A stretch of 64,000 nucleotides of DNA from Selaginella moellendorffii (GCF_000143415.4 NW_003314276.1:1199434-1263433), one strand, 5' to 3'. Positions 47,430 to 60,738 are shown, counted from the first letter of the stretch. Program-made: numbers and translations. Notes: a model not told the origin generated them from the sequence alone.

Positions 47430-48562
47430 TGTAGCGCATGTGGTTTTGACCCTTTATCCTATGGTGATCTACCATAGGATAACACCACAAAGCAGAACCT
47501 AAACCCTCTTTGTGCCACGTGACAGATGCCACCTGTCCATGCCATGTGTCCATAGGAACCCGAGGTTCAGGGCCTTGGGCCACTGAACGAAGGAACAGTG
47601 CCAAACTCCCAAGCGTGGAGCCAAGGAGTGATGGAACCAGACCACGGAGCAACTCCCAAGCATTTAGCCCAAGGAGCAAAGGGACAGAAGCCCGAAGCGA
47701 CTTGGAACAGTCCTAGAGCAACTAGTATCCTAATGCCAGGATCAACACGCAAAACGGAGCCAAATGGAGTCTGGCACTATTTCGGCATACCAGTGGCCTA
47801 AGGTGAGGATATGGGTACTCCACCAGCTAGCATGGAATGGAACTTAGGCTTAGACCCAAGCCGAATGCAGAACAAGGACAAGCACGCAAGCGGGAGCTAG
47901 ACTATGCCTCAGGTTGGTCGGCCATGCCCGACCTACCCACTATCCCTACTATACATTTGGAACCCCCCATAGCCCCCCCCCCCCCTTGAGGAACACACGC
48001 TTTGGGCTTTCACCCCAAGCCTCCCTTAGTACCAGAAGTTAGTCTCTGGGACAAGCTCAAAACTTACTAAATATGGAATGTCCTTAGATTATGAATTTGG
48101 ACATGGGACGAACACCATTGTGTTCGGGCCGATCTCTACATTCCGTAGATATGCCAAATGAGCAAATCTAGACACTTTCCAGAAATAGCATTTGGGACCA
48201 AAATGAGACTAACACAAAGGGCATGATAGCGAGGGTGTTTGGCAGACACGGTAAGCTATCATATAGCGAATATTGAGGGACCAAGCTCAATATCACGGGG
48301 GTTCCCAACACTAGCAAGTGCAAGTCAACGAATGAGTTTCTCTAACCAGGTCAAGTATGCTTGACTAATAGCACTTAGGAATTCCGTCCTTATGCCCATC
48401 TAGTCAAGTGCACACGCGAGGACCAGTTTCTCAACTAGCTTAGGCGGAGACTAATAACGGGTCCAGCAATACCAACCTCCTGCCATTGTGGCAGTAAGGT
48501 AAGAGTGTCCGTAAGGACTAGCCGACAAGTAACTTTCGATACCTGAAGTCACATTCACGACA
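47430..48562 (-). repeat. Family-A LTR flanked by CTTAT, solo-like
   Basis: 1133 bp, TGTAGCGCATGTGG to CATTCACGACA on the plus strand. CTTAT lies at 47425-47429 and again at 48563-48567, so taken alone this is a solo LTR with a perfect 5-bp target duplication. Confidence 0.85.
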
Positions 48563-48999
48563 CTTATGTATAAAATCATATTACGCTAATCAGATGACTT
48601 GTTAAGCGAGATTAGCAAGTTGGAGGGAACAAAGTTGAAAGTGTTGACTTCAAAAAGGGGTGGCCCATAGGGCCAAGCATGGAGGAGTTCATGCATGATC
48701 ACAGACTTGTCAAGTGAAAGGACTTAGCAGTTTGAACGAATAAGTTCTTGAGTTATGATCCATAATACAGTTTAAGTATAAGTTGGTGTACCAGTGTGGG
48801 GAGTCACACCAGACATCTTGGGTGATGCTGTCCATATATGCATATATAGAGGTTGGGTTCGAGTCCCAACCCTTTAGTGCTTGGGTTTGAGTCCTAACTC
48901 ATTAGGGCGTGGCAATAGTTTAGAATATGAGGACACTTATTTTTCGGTGGTCATAGACTCTTAGTGAGGAGACTGGCTTGGGCACACCAGCACTTGGGC
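48563..48999 (+). repeat. Extra copy of family-B target sequence
   Basis: Matches 54572-55007 with about ten differences, nearly all transitions. It ends at GGGCACACCA, after which the family-A body begins. Confidence 0.8.
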
Positions 49000-51900
49000 T
49001 TGGACAATATCAAAGTCATAGACAATGATATCTGAGAGACTAAATTATCAGTAAATATAGCTTAGATTAGAATACAAAAGTATTCCAAATAAGTTATCAT
49101 CTGATAAACTAGTATTACAGTATAGAAACCACCAAGATCACTATAATTGGTAAACATAGGAATCACCATCCAACAAAATTCAATAGCAAATAGATCATCA
49201 AAGAAACTCAATGATGAAACTTAACTATCGAAAATGGCAGATAGTATGCCAAACAACTCACAAAACACAACTCAAAGAACACAAAGTATTATTGAGTAAC
49301 AAGCACAATGCTCGCGAATGTATCACCCGAAGGAAATAATATCCTAATCTATGAGAACTAACTCGAGCAATAATCAACAGAACAAAATAAATGTTGCAAA
49401 GCAAACAAATGCTTGTTCATATTAACCATTGCACTAGCCAATCCGAATAGATCCCAGCCAACAACACTAAGGAACTCAAGTTGCCTAAGCAAGTGTCAGC
49501 AACATCCTACTAATGTCTCAAACCCAAGAGACCAATCCAGAGCAAACCACAAACAACTTGTGGTATTGCAAAAAGCCATAAGCTATCAAAGAGAACAACT
49601 AACCATCATGAAAGATCATTAATCATGCCATCAATAAAAGATATGCAGAATCATCGTCTTAGAAGGAATCCACCATCCCGAAGAATAATAAATCAATCTA
49701 GATCAACAATAATCAAGCAAAAACCTCGTACAAGGATAATCAATTATCCTAGATGATAGTCAATCATCACCAATAATTGTTAAATGCAAATACTAACTTG
49801 TACATCGAAGCTAAAAAGCCAAAAATGCCTTCCCCCCAACAACTTCTAACAAATGGAACAATGAGCATAATAAACTCAAAGGACCAAAAGTTCGAAGAAG
49901 CCTATAGCCAAGTCTTGCCTAACAATGATCACAAGTCTCGCACGAACTAAATTCAATGCTAAAGAAGAAATCATGGTAGAACCACAATATCCCTTTCAAT
50001 ACATCCATAAGCTAACTTTATAATGCGAAAGCTAATGAAGAGCATGTCTGCATCAATCCAAAAGCCAAACATAACAAAGTTATGCTCAATAAGTGATCAT
50101 CTAATCGATCTTCCATGAATCCATCTATAGCAAGACATAGCTCACATCGTAACAAGCACAAGGGGAATCATCAATTATCAATATATTTCAATTCAAACCC
50201 AATAAGGATTCAAACTTTCTAATATTGATCACTAACTCTTTCGCTTGTAAAGTTAGCATAGTCCACGACTGAATCACTTTTCAAGGACAAGCTTAAAGCT
50301 CAACCCTTACTAAACAAACTCATCGAGAACACAACTAACTCAACTTGCCACTCAGTTCATTTGAACGTCAATACAATTGCTAACTAGCAAATGCATGAAT
50401 GCCAACAACACAAAGCTAAAGCCAAATCATCAACACTTTTCATCAAGACTAATGAAACTCAATATCAATCCTAAGGAAAGACATTTCATTTCACTCAAGT
50501 CTCAATATCAACAATATCAATGACAAGGCATCACTTCAATGCCATCAACACCAGGACAAAGCTAGAAGAAAGCAAGAGTGAATCACCACTCGGAGCTTTC
50601 TAGCAACCAAGCTAACCAAAGTTGAAGATACTATACTTAGTATCCGAGACCAATCCTTCAGCAAAACTCAGTGACAGATAACACATCATCAAGGAGTGAA
50701 TCACCACATTCAAGACTCAATGAAATCCAACACTATAGACCATAATGATATCGACAAAAGAATTGATATGCCAACATGGAAAAAACCATGCCAACCTAAT
50801 AACACGATCCTCCGCAACACCATCTAGTAAAGCAAGCCCATCACCGCTAAATCATCATCGAGCAAAGCAAGTGTCAAAAGTCCTTGACGAAGTCTACAAG
50901 TAATCACTAGTCACAAAGCAACTAACAATCACTCCTCAACTTGCCTTCACAAGACCCAAACACCAACTCTTGTCATCAAGTTATATACTTGCCCAATATG
51001 AACGTGATACCCCAGGTACGAGATAAAAGTTCATAGACAAGCACAAACTAAATGACCACTCGAATCCAACTCAACCGCAATAAGCTCACTAAAACATTTA
51101 GCCACTAGCTCTGAGCATGCCTTTGAAGAGGCTAGCTATACAATCAACACTCAGTCGAAACTAAAATGAAAACCATAAGATGGACTCATATCGGTACACA
51201 ACCTCCTTATAGACAAAGCTATAGTATGGGTACCAACATCTCAACCTCAAACAACTAAGTTGGACATCACCATCCTTAGCCAAGGCGTAGGGCCACCAAG
51301 ACCAAGTCAAGATCAGTGAGAGCTCACTACTCTCATAGAGTCTTAACAAAATGCAAGGTGCAACCTGCCACCAAGCATAATGCTACAAAAAAAAGGCACA
51401 AGAGTCACCCTTCTTAGAAAAGTGCAACGGCCATTTTTCTACACCAACTCTAGACTCTATTCAACTCAATTGCTTTAACCACAAAAGTCAATATCCTTTT
51501 CAGGCCGCATCATACAAACTACCCACTAAGGTTTAGGCTAACCAAAGTCAACTCCAACCCCTTCACTAGTTTGTATTGGCTTACGAAAATGGAATGGTTT
51601 TTGGCAAAGTGATCAATGGATCAGCCATTGAAAAAGCCTAAGAAAATTTGTGGAAAATTTTCCATCATAGAGAAAGAATGACTCTCAGTCCAGGAATGCA
51701 AACTTTCAAGACTCAACCAACTTCTGCCTACCTACTACTTCACATAAGTTCACCTCAACACAAATTCTCATGATCTAACAATACGTCTAAGCATCAAACA
51801 TCTTTGCCCATCTAATCGATATCCAACACTGACACCCGCAAAGAGCAAAATGAACATCTAAAGCTTGATCACGAAGACCACATCGTCGGATATCCATATT

Positions 51901-53425
51901 GCACTAACACTCTTCTTCAACCACCTTCAAGATCCAATGTGAAGCCAAAACACTAACAAGAAAAATGACATGGAAAATCAAGCTCTAAGGAAAATTCCTC
52001 ATCACTCGAATCAACAATGCCACTTCCACTAACACAAGTGCTAGTGATGTCAATGTGTCAACCTTACACCTTCTCCATCCAATAATCTACTCCAAGTGCT
52101 AACGAATCAACAGATGAGCTATAGCAAATGAATGCTACAACCCATTCCCAACACCTTATAGGCAAACCCTCAAGGAAACAAGGTACCAACTTAAGCTTAG
52201 CATAATGGACCACCATTGAGAATCCAGTCAAAGCTACTACAATGCTACTTCGTGCAAGTAGACTAGCTTCTCCATCAACCACTTTGGGGGTTGATCATCG
52301 TTTATCTAAGTAACTTCGTAAACACATTGTTTACTATCACATGGATATGATATATAATCACAATGACTTGATCATCAATCGAGCAACACTACGAGCATCA
52401 CCCATGTCACTACTACAAAGGTTTACGTAAATATCAAGTGTCAACTCAATTCAATAAAATGTAACATAAATGCCACACTCCACTGATAGAAATTTATAAC
52501 ACCAAATACCACCAACTTTTGTTCACAACACAGATAAGCTCATGCCACTCTCTTTCTGACCAAACTCAAAACTAATCCAACACCAAGCTACTCAAGGAGC
52601 AATAGCAAGGTTCCCCGGAAAAGAATTGAGCATTGCAACCCAAGTCTTCCAATAGCAAGCTTAGACAAAATGGTATAGCACTTCACCACTATCCATCCCA
52701 CAACTCACCATTGTAAGACCACCATCTCCAACATGCATCTAGATAGGGACTCTTGATTGCATGATGTGAATACAAGCAATGAGTTAACACCAAGCTACTG
52801 CGAATCATTTCTCCAAAAAAGAAGATGATTTACGTATTTGATCCTCCATCCCCGATGACTCTCTTTTCGGTCTCATCTTTGACCAAACCTCAAGCTTGCT
52901 TTCGCACTGCCTTCAGTTCAATCGAAGAAAAGTTTATGAGAGAGCACGGCCATGATTACTTGAACCAATAGATTAATCCCTATAGTCTTGATTGATCCAC
53001 TTATAATCATGCCTAGGAAAGATCCACTAGTGCCGTGCTAAACAGCTACGGACCAGCCTATTTGCCACTCATAGCAAACTCAGGGAAAGTTTACTTTCAC
53101 CCACGGTACATGGAACAACTCATGGAACCACCGATAGACTAACATTAATCCTGCCAACTCAAAGTGTAACCTCGAGTTGCTAATGTGCCTCACTCACGAG
53201 CTCAAGCTTAAACTCGTGCTACCGGAACAACTCAAATCCATCCTATGAGCCCAAGCGCAAGCTCACATCATAAGGTACAATAAGGTAACAATATCCATAC
53301 CCAAGGAACCAATTGCAAAGCCTTTGCACCCAAATGTGTACCCACTCGGATCATCGTTTTCATCTCTGCGTATGCAACAAGACTAGTTGCCCAATCTCAT
53401 TGAATAGTACTTGCTGAGACTCATC
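49000..53425 (-). other. Family-A internal region, no coding sequence seen
   Basis: About 4.4 kb with stops in every frame and a strong A+C bias on the plus strand. No protease, reverse transcriptase or integrase motif was found. I treat it as the non-coding body of a LARD-like element lacking its 3' end and polypurine tract. Confidence 0.55.
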
Positions 53426-53438
53426 CTCTGATACCAAA
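53426..53438 (-). promoter_or_regulatory. Primer-binding site of the family-A element
   Basis: The minus strand reads TTTGGTATCAGAG directly after the LTR end GCTACA. This matches the initiator-Met tRNA site and fixes the element's direction. Confidence 0.85.
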
Positions 53439-54571
53439 TGTAGCGCATGTGGTTTTGACCCTTTATCCTATGGTGATCTACCATAGGATAACACCACAAA
53501 GCGGAACCTAAACCCTCTTTGTGCCACGTGACAGATGCCACATGTCACATGCCACGTGTCTATAGGAACCCGAGGTTCAGGGCCTTGGGCCACTGAACGA
53601 AGGAACAGTGCCAAACTCCCAAGCTGGAGCCAAGGAGTGATGGAACTGAACCACGGAGCAACTCCCAAGCATTTAGCCCAAGGAGCAAAGGGACAGAAGC
53701 CCGAAGCGACTTGGAACAGTCCTAGAGCAACCAGTATTCTAATGCCAGGACCAACACGCAAAACAGAGCCAAATGGAGTCTGGCACTATTTCGGCATACT
53801 GGTGGCCTAACGTGAGGATATAGGTACTCCACCAGCTAGCATGGAATGGAACTTAGGCTTAGACCCAAGCTGGACGCAGAACAAGGACAGACACGCAAGC
53901 GGGAGCTAGACTATGCCTCAGGTTGGTCAGCCATACCCGACCTACCCACTATCCCTACTATACATTTGGAACCCCCCATAGCCCCCCCCCCCCCTTGAGG
54001 AACACACGCTTTGGGCTTTCACCCCAAGCCTCCCTTAGTACCAGAAGTTAGTCTCTGGGACAAGCTCAAAACTTACTAAATATGGAATGTCCTTAGATTA
54101 TGAATTTGGACATGGGACGAACACCATTGTGTTCGGGCCGATCTCTACATTCCGTAGATATGCCAAATGAGCAAATCTAGACACTTTCCAGAAATAGCAT
54201 TTGGGACCGAAATGAGACTAACACAAAGGGCATGATAGTGAGGGTGTTTGGCAGACATGGTAAGTTATCATATAGCGAATATTGAGGGACCAAGCTCAAT
54301 ATCGCGGGGGTTCCCAACACTAGCAAGTGCAAGTCAACGAATGAGTTTCTCTAACCAGGTCAAGTATGCTTGACTAATAACACTTAGGAATTCCGTCCTT
54401 ATGCCCATCTGGTCAAGTGCACACGCGAGGACCAGTTTCTCAACTAGCTTAGGCGGAGACTAATAACGGGTCCAGCAATACCGACCTCCTGCCATCGTGG
54501 CAGTAAGGTAAGAGTGTCCGTAAGGACTGGCCGACAAGTAACTTTCGATACCTGAAGTCACATTCGCGACA
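53439..54571 (-). repeat. Family-A 5' LTR
   Basis: 1133 bp, TGTAGCGCATGTGG to CATTCGCGACA, followed by CTTAT. It carries a run of about 14 C residues near 53980, as do the other family-A copies with varying length. Confidence 0.85.
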
Positions 54572-56116
54572 CTTATGTATAAAATCATATTACGCTAATC
54601 AGATGACTTGTTAAGCGAGATTAGCAAGTTGGAGGGAACAAAGTTGAAAGTGTTGACTTCAAAAAGGGGTGGCCCATAGGGCCAAGCATGGAGGAGTTCA
54701 TGCATGATCACAGACTTGTCAAGTGAAAGGACTTAGCAGTTTGAACAAATAAGTTCTTGAGTTATGATCCATAACACAGTTTAGGTATAAGTTGGTGTAC
54801 CAGTGTGGAGAGTCACACTAGACATCCTGGGTGATGCTGTCCATATATGCATATATAGAGGTTGGGTTCGAGTCCCAACCCTTTAGTGCTTGGGTTTGAA
54901 TCCTAACTCATTAGGGCATGGCAATAGTTTAGAATATGAGGACACTTATTTTTCGATGGTCATAGACTCTTAGTGAGGAGACTGGCTTGGGCACACCACC
55001 AAGCAGGGGATGCCCTAGAGTTGTGATAAACAATTAGATTACTTAGTGTGAAAGCTCAGCATAATTAACTTGAATACTTTGGTGCAAGTGGCACCAAAGA
55101 TGTGGTGAATGAGATGGGGACACCCAATCTCAATTGCTATGGACCCTTGGCCGGAAAGGCTGGCTTGGGCACACCGCCAAGTAAGGGGGATGCCTCTAGG
55201 ATCATGGTAAACAAGTTAAGGGTTTGGAAGACTTAGTACTTATTAGCAAATTTGTTAAGGTGTCAAAGTTACATCAATAGGTGATTTTATAGCTAAAACA
55301 AAGACAAAGTCCTTGTGAGGTTGAGGAATAAAGTTCTTAGTTTAAAGTGTTGATTTGAACTATTGATAATGGTATGACTTCGTCGAAGTGACCAAGTGGG
55401 AAAGATACCTAAAGGAAATGAACTACAACAATGCAATGGTATTACGAGCTTAAGAAAGGGATTTATGGGTAGGTTGCTAGGTTAAGCCGTGCATAGAGCA
55501 CATAATAGAAAATGCTAAAACGACCTACTAAGGGTGAACACCCCTTGAACTTAGTAAAGTAGAGCTTTTGCTATGGAACGAAAAGGATATCTCAAGGATG
55601 GAGGTAGTGATCTTATGTTGCTTGGTGCAACAATCAATGGATATAAACAAAATACTAGTGGCCAAATTTGGGCCATGCAAGTCATTGGAAGAAATCTAAA
55701 TAATAAAGTTGAGTAAGGAACAATTAGGTGTTGAATGCTAATGCATCATGGGAAAGAGAATTTTTCAAGGATGGATTTCCAAATGCTCCAACTTAGCAAA
55801 GGTGAAAGCTCGAGAGGAAAGAGCGGCAAGGTAGCCAAATGATAGGGCCATGGATAGCCCTAGCACAAATTATGGAAAAATGAAACTTAATGCCTAAAGT
55901 GGCACAAAATAGGAGAGTGGATGATGGTGCCCTCAAGTAAAGAACTTCTTGAAATGGGGAAATGGAGTTTGCACAACACATGCAATACAAAGTGTCAGAA
56001 ACATGTAGGAAATTGACTTTGAGACATCAAAATTAAAAGTTCCAAGGTGTGATAGTTATGCTGGTAAAGGCCAAGGCTACTCTTAAATGAATAGTCAAAT
56101 TGAAATAGAGAAGGGG
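54572..56116 (+). mobile_element. Family-B copy 1, last block, truncated
   Basis: Resumes the body at CTTATG and follows copy 2 from about 34606 to 36170. It includes the hairpin run at 54802-54915. Similarity stops near AGAGAAGGG at 56116, so the last 250 bp of body and the 3' LTR are absent. Confidence 0.8.
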
Positions 56117-56326
56117 GTGTCGCTCATGTGGCAAGGATTGTCAGGGAAGAGCTACATGCTGGGCCTCAACAACGTGGTGGAGCATAGCGACAAGGTTGAA
56201 AGTGTGATGAGATCACCAAGAAGACAATCATCCTTCCGGACAATGACGACAATAACCATTGCCTGCAACAGTGTGGTAATGAGTAGGAGTGGCAGCCATA
56301 GGAGAAGAATGCTTTCAATACATTAA
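56117..56326 (+). other. Unassigned open stretch after the family-B break
   Basis: About 70 codons open in one frame (VSLMWQGLSGKSYMLG and onward), with higher GC than the DNA to its right. No family recognised. It might be a host exon fragment captured at the truncation point. Confidence 0.3.
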
Positions 56327-56329
56327 AAA

Positions 56330-58665
56330 CCTCTCATAATGCAGGATTCTTTAATTAGATAGTGAATTAATTTTTTAAAAAAATTGTATCATTCTTAAGA
56401 ATCATTGAAAATATGAAAGTGTGTCATTGTAAAAAAAAGTAGTTTTTTTATAGAAACTGAAAGTACTTGTAGGATATGTCCACAGCAGATGTTGAGTTTG
56501 GTATTATACTCTTTAGACATATCCTTGGAAAACTAAAACCATCCAGTCTAGTCCAGTCTCACTATATATAGTCCAATGAGTGTTTTTTAAAGCACCACCT
56601 AAGCACCATCGTTCTCAAGAAATGAAAACTTCATGACAAGCTATAGATGTGAGGCTTAAGTAGGCCTTTAAGCAATTAGTAGAATTCCTTTGCAAGTCCA
56701 ACAATTCTGGCACAATATGAGCAATTGAAAAATGCAATGCAAAAACTATGGCTTCACTATAGCTCAATTTCAATATTAAGTAATGCTGAAATCAAGTTTT
56801 GCAACACAATTTCACAATTATTAGAAGAACACAAAGCAACACAATAGTGAGAATTTTTTTCATACAAACTGTCTTTATAAATTGTGTTGATGTTTGTATT
56901 CTATTAATTATGTTGTAAGTTGTTCTTATAAATTATGCTGCAATGCAGTTACACAAAAAATTCAATAGTATCTTGTGTAAGCCAAGTAACATTCTTTTAT
57001 GTTGCATTTTTTTAAAACTAAAAATTTAATTAATTTATTTTATATAGAAAAAGGAAAACATTTTATTTCAAGAATTACATTTGATTTGATGTTTCATTTT
57101 TAATAAGTTGTTCTATTTTCACAAAAATATTCAAATATAATTTCTAATACTAAGTTGTTATTTAGACTTTAGTAAGTTATTACCTATTGTGACAAGGGAA
57201 CTTTAAAATGTGAGAAATTAGTAAATGCTAACATTTCAAATTTGAGATGATATTAATTTTAATTTTAATTGACCAGATTCTCACATTATCAAGATGAGTC
57301 AATGCAACATTAGTTTCCTTTCCTAATTAAATTTTTTAATTGTAACATAAAATTTTAATTTAAAATAACAAATTGAGACAGCTTTTTCATAAAAACTCAA
57401 AATAACCTTATTCTTTATAATTTGAATAAGTAGACAATATTTGTCATTGTATAGATTATGACATATTCACTTAAATACATCAACTAAAACATTTTTATAC
57501 TTAATAAAGAGCATTAGCATCAGCTATAATCATGTTATCAACATCCACCACAATATTTATATTCTTTATGAATTTTGAAACCAGAATAAAATCATATTAT
57601 AATCAAAAATTATTTATATATATATATTTTTTATAAAAAAACATTGAACCAATAAAATCTCCTTTTAATTTATACCTATTATGAAAAATTAAAATTATAA
57701 AATAAATTTAAGTTACATAAATTTAAATATTTTAATAGGTTTAAATTTAACTAAATCTATAGAAAAATTTAAATTTTACATGGATATTAATTATGAAATA
57801 AGAAAGCATGCAGCAACACTTGGTTTGCTTAATCCTATTTATTAATCCAATTAATCAAATGGAAGTTTATAATTATAAGCATGTTTATAATTTATAAACA
57901 CAAGATTAATCTAAAAATGTCAATTTAGAACATAATCTTATTTTTAACAAGAGATGATTTTGGTAAGTTATTTATAAAAGGCTAAAAAAGTAACTGTTCA
58001 TAAAGAATGGAGTTTTTTATGCTTCCAAAAAAAATATGAACTTAACTTGTCAAATTTTGTATATTTAAGTTCAAAAAACACATCTATCATCTTTCTTTAA
58101 GAAAAAATGCAGTCTTAATTATCATAAATCATTTATATTGTGTTTATGGTAGGCCAAACCAAATAGCTGAAATCTAAAACAGAAGGAGTCTTGTCAGGGA
58201 TTACAACTTGTAGAATGCTTTGTTGAGAAGTCATTCATTGTTGGCCCACTTATCTTCTATCATGTGGACTCCAGTGCTCTATATTCTGATTAGCTTATTC
58301 ATGTCCTTCAAAGTCTTTCTATCTAAATTCCATGTTCTTAATGTGCATATCAATCTCAAAACTTCATTTCTAATCATGATCCATCTAGGGAAGAGATTTG
58401 TTTTCTAGTGGGGAACTGAGCTAAGGATCAGTCTCAAGTTTTGTCTAAGAAGTTTTCTCAGTTTCATAAATCGAAAGCGGTGATGCAGTTGGTAAAATTG
58501 TTCCTTTGTTGTGGATTGGTTTCTGTTACTGGAGTCATCACCCTAACTCATAGCACTAGCATTCTTTCATGAATGTATTAAAGTGGGTATGCATAATATT
58601 AGCTTCTCATGAAGTTTGGCTGATATGTGTTTCTGATTTTCCAACACATCAAATGATAGGGTGCA
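56330..58665. other. AT-rich stretch with no recognised feature
   Basis: Strongly AT-rich to about 58140, with A and T runs and stops in all frames. 58140-58660 is less AT-rich and has short open frames that I cannot assign. Confidence 0.45.
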
Positions 58666-60385
58666 TGTTAGGTGCCAGATTTGACCACGTGGTCAACATC
58701 AGTCAAAGAAGGGTATATTAAGGCATGTTAGGGTAAAGGACTTAACCTACCCTAGGGCTCACAGTGGAGCGGCAGTGCAGTGGAGCTTTTAAGGTGGTCT
58801 AGGGGTGGTTGGGTGGTGAGAGGTGGTGTAGTATAGTCTAGGGCAATTAGATCTTTGTCTTTTTGTGCCGGTTTATAACATTGGTATTAGAGGAGTTGGT
58901 TGTGATGGCTGACCAAGTCGAACGCTAGAATCCTATTGTTGATGGTGGTGCCAAAGATGGTGCTAACGAAGTTGTAGAGATTTGGACCATTTTGTTCATG
59001 AGCTATAAGCCCTTAATCGAAATCAGCAAAAGATGCAAGACGAGATGCATGGCATGATGGATACCATGCGTGGCATGTTGAGGCACTCAAGGCTAGACGT
59101 GGTAGCGCTCCAAGTAAGCCTTCCTTGGTAGATTGACTCAAGATTCCAACCTTTTCCAGTGATGGTGGTGTGGATGAATGTCTTGCTTGGCTATATGAAA
59201 AAGTTCTTGGCTATTATGGGAAACTCCAGATGTAGAGGCTTTAGTGGCTATTCCAATGGTTTTGCATGATCTGGGTCTTCAGTGGTGGAATTGGCTTAAA
59301 GAGTCTCGTATTACAAATGAGAAACCACTAGTGTTTACCATGAACGAGTTTTTTTGCCCCTCACTACGATGTGGAGAATGCTTGCATAGAACTTTGACAT
59401 TTTCAACAAGGGAAAACTGATGCTCGGGGACTATATTGAAAAGCTTACTTACTTGATTAGCTATGTTCCAACGAAGGATCCAAATCAAAACAAGTCCTAC
59501 TTCATTTATGGCCTTCATAGTGAAAGCATGCGGCAACACTTGTGTCATTCTCAGCCTACAAAGAGTTTGGAAGAGTTCTTTGATGCGGCCCCTTAACAAT
59601 GACAAGCACAAATCTTGCAAGCATTTGCAAAGTCCTTCTATTAAGAATTGTCGTGATGATTGCCATAGTCACAAAGATGGGAACAAGCACCACAAGTTGA
59701 AGTTTGTGGTGACTACTTTGGATGCAAAGAAGTCTAAGAAGCAGAAGTTCTTTATGAAGAATTATAGACAAGATTTTCATCATTGTGGCAAGCTTGGACA
59801 CTACAAGGCTAATTGTCCATAGCTGAAGAACAAGCAGCAAGGCAAGAAGAATGACCAATCTTCTACTGACGGGAGGTCAAATACTAAAAAGTTGCAAACT
59901 TCGCAGCATGAGGATGACAGGGATGACCATTCCGGTTGGAGGAAGAAGCTTTTAATCGTTTCTCGTTAACTCAACTATGTGTGGAACAAGATGGAGCTCG
60001 AGGATACTCGTGAATCAGCTTTAATGCTGGAGGGCGTGTTCCATGGCGGTCCAATGCAGATTTTGCTGGATAGATGGAGCAATGATAACTTTGTTTCGGC
60101 AAAGTTTGTTATGGAGCATGGCCGGGTCACATGAGGAGTTCTTCCATACATGGTGGAAAGTGCAATTACCTCTGCTTAGCATTTTGATGCTTGTGTAGAG
60201 GCTAGAAGTGTTGGTTGGTAAAACCACACTTATGGAGACTTTTTATCTCGCGGATATCTATCATGTGGATCTCATCTCCATAACAACAAATTTTATGTGA
60301 AGAAGAGCTAATGTGAGTTTGCAAAGTGGAAGGTGGAATATCTAAACCATATTGTAACATCTAAGGGTGTCAAGATGGATCCCAA
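58666..60385 (+). mobile_element. Truncated gypsy element, same family as 41069-45832
   Basis: 5' LTR 58666-58880 (TGTTAGGTGCCAGA to GTTTATAACA), then primer site TTGGTATTAGAGG. A broken Gag follows, with zinc knuckle CGKLGHYKANCP near 59785. At about 60270 the sequence jumps from a protease-region segment to a reverse-transcriptase-end segment (compare 43590-43700), so most of pol is deleted. It ends abruptly at CCCAA where another LTR starts. Confidence 0.8.
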
Positions 60386-60738
60386 TGTAGCGCATGTGAT
60401 CATGGGATGAGATTTGGATATACTATCACTGTGGATCCTTAGAACCTTGGGGGATAAATGGTGATAAAATAGCCACTAAGGGCTCTCTCATCAAGCAATT
60501 GCCCCTTTTCCAGTTGGCTTAAGGGGAGAGAGATAAGGTGTGCTACATTTGGTATCAGAGAAATTGTCTTAGCAATACCTATCCAACTTTTGTCGGATTT
60601 TCTAACTCAAGTTGCATATGCAGAGACTTTTCTAGTAGATCCGAAGCGACCTATGTAGGATTAGTTGGATAACACCATTTGGTAAAAACGTTGTATGCAT
60701 GTTCAATTACTGATAGAGGCATGCATGTAGCTAGCAGG

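Larger units (their letters stand above)
47430..54571 (-). mobile_element. Family-A LTR element, rearranged, minus strand
   Basis: Two nearly identical LTRs (47430-48562 and 53439-54571). The right one has an initiator-Met primer site at its left edge, so the element runs right to left and the right LTR is the 5' LTR. The body at about 49000-53438 is rich in A and C on the plus strand and shows no gag or pol, which again suggests a non-autonomous type. The left LTR is not joined to the body. It is followed by the target duplication CTTAT and about 430 bp of family-B target (48563 to about 48999), which recurs at 54572-55007. See findings for how this could have arisen. Confidence 0.8.
16472..56116 (+). 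mobile_element. Outer family-B non-coding LTR element, copy 1, split by three insertions
   Basis: Four blocks align in order with the intact family-B copy at 30565-38248: 16472-18497 (5' LTR and start of body), 40798-41068, 45833-47429 and 54572 to about 56116. The breaks are filled by the DNA transposon, a gypsy element and a family-A element. Removing them leaves about 5.4 kb. The body lacks gag or pol and is purine-rich on this strand, which suggests a large non-autonomous LTR element (LARD type) that would need another element's proteins. The 3' LTR is missing: alignment stops near 56116 and unrelated sequence follows. It is older than the inner copy. Confidence 0.8.

Noticed and set aside
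47410-47752. Recurrent small ORFs such as those at 12321-12575, 47567-47752, 53468-53761 and 62818-63072
   Set aside because: All lie in the same part of the family-A LTR and reflect the repeat itself, with different ends in each copy.
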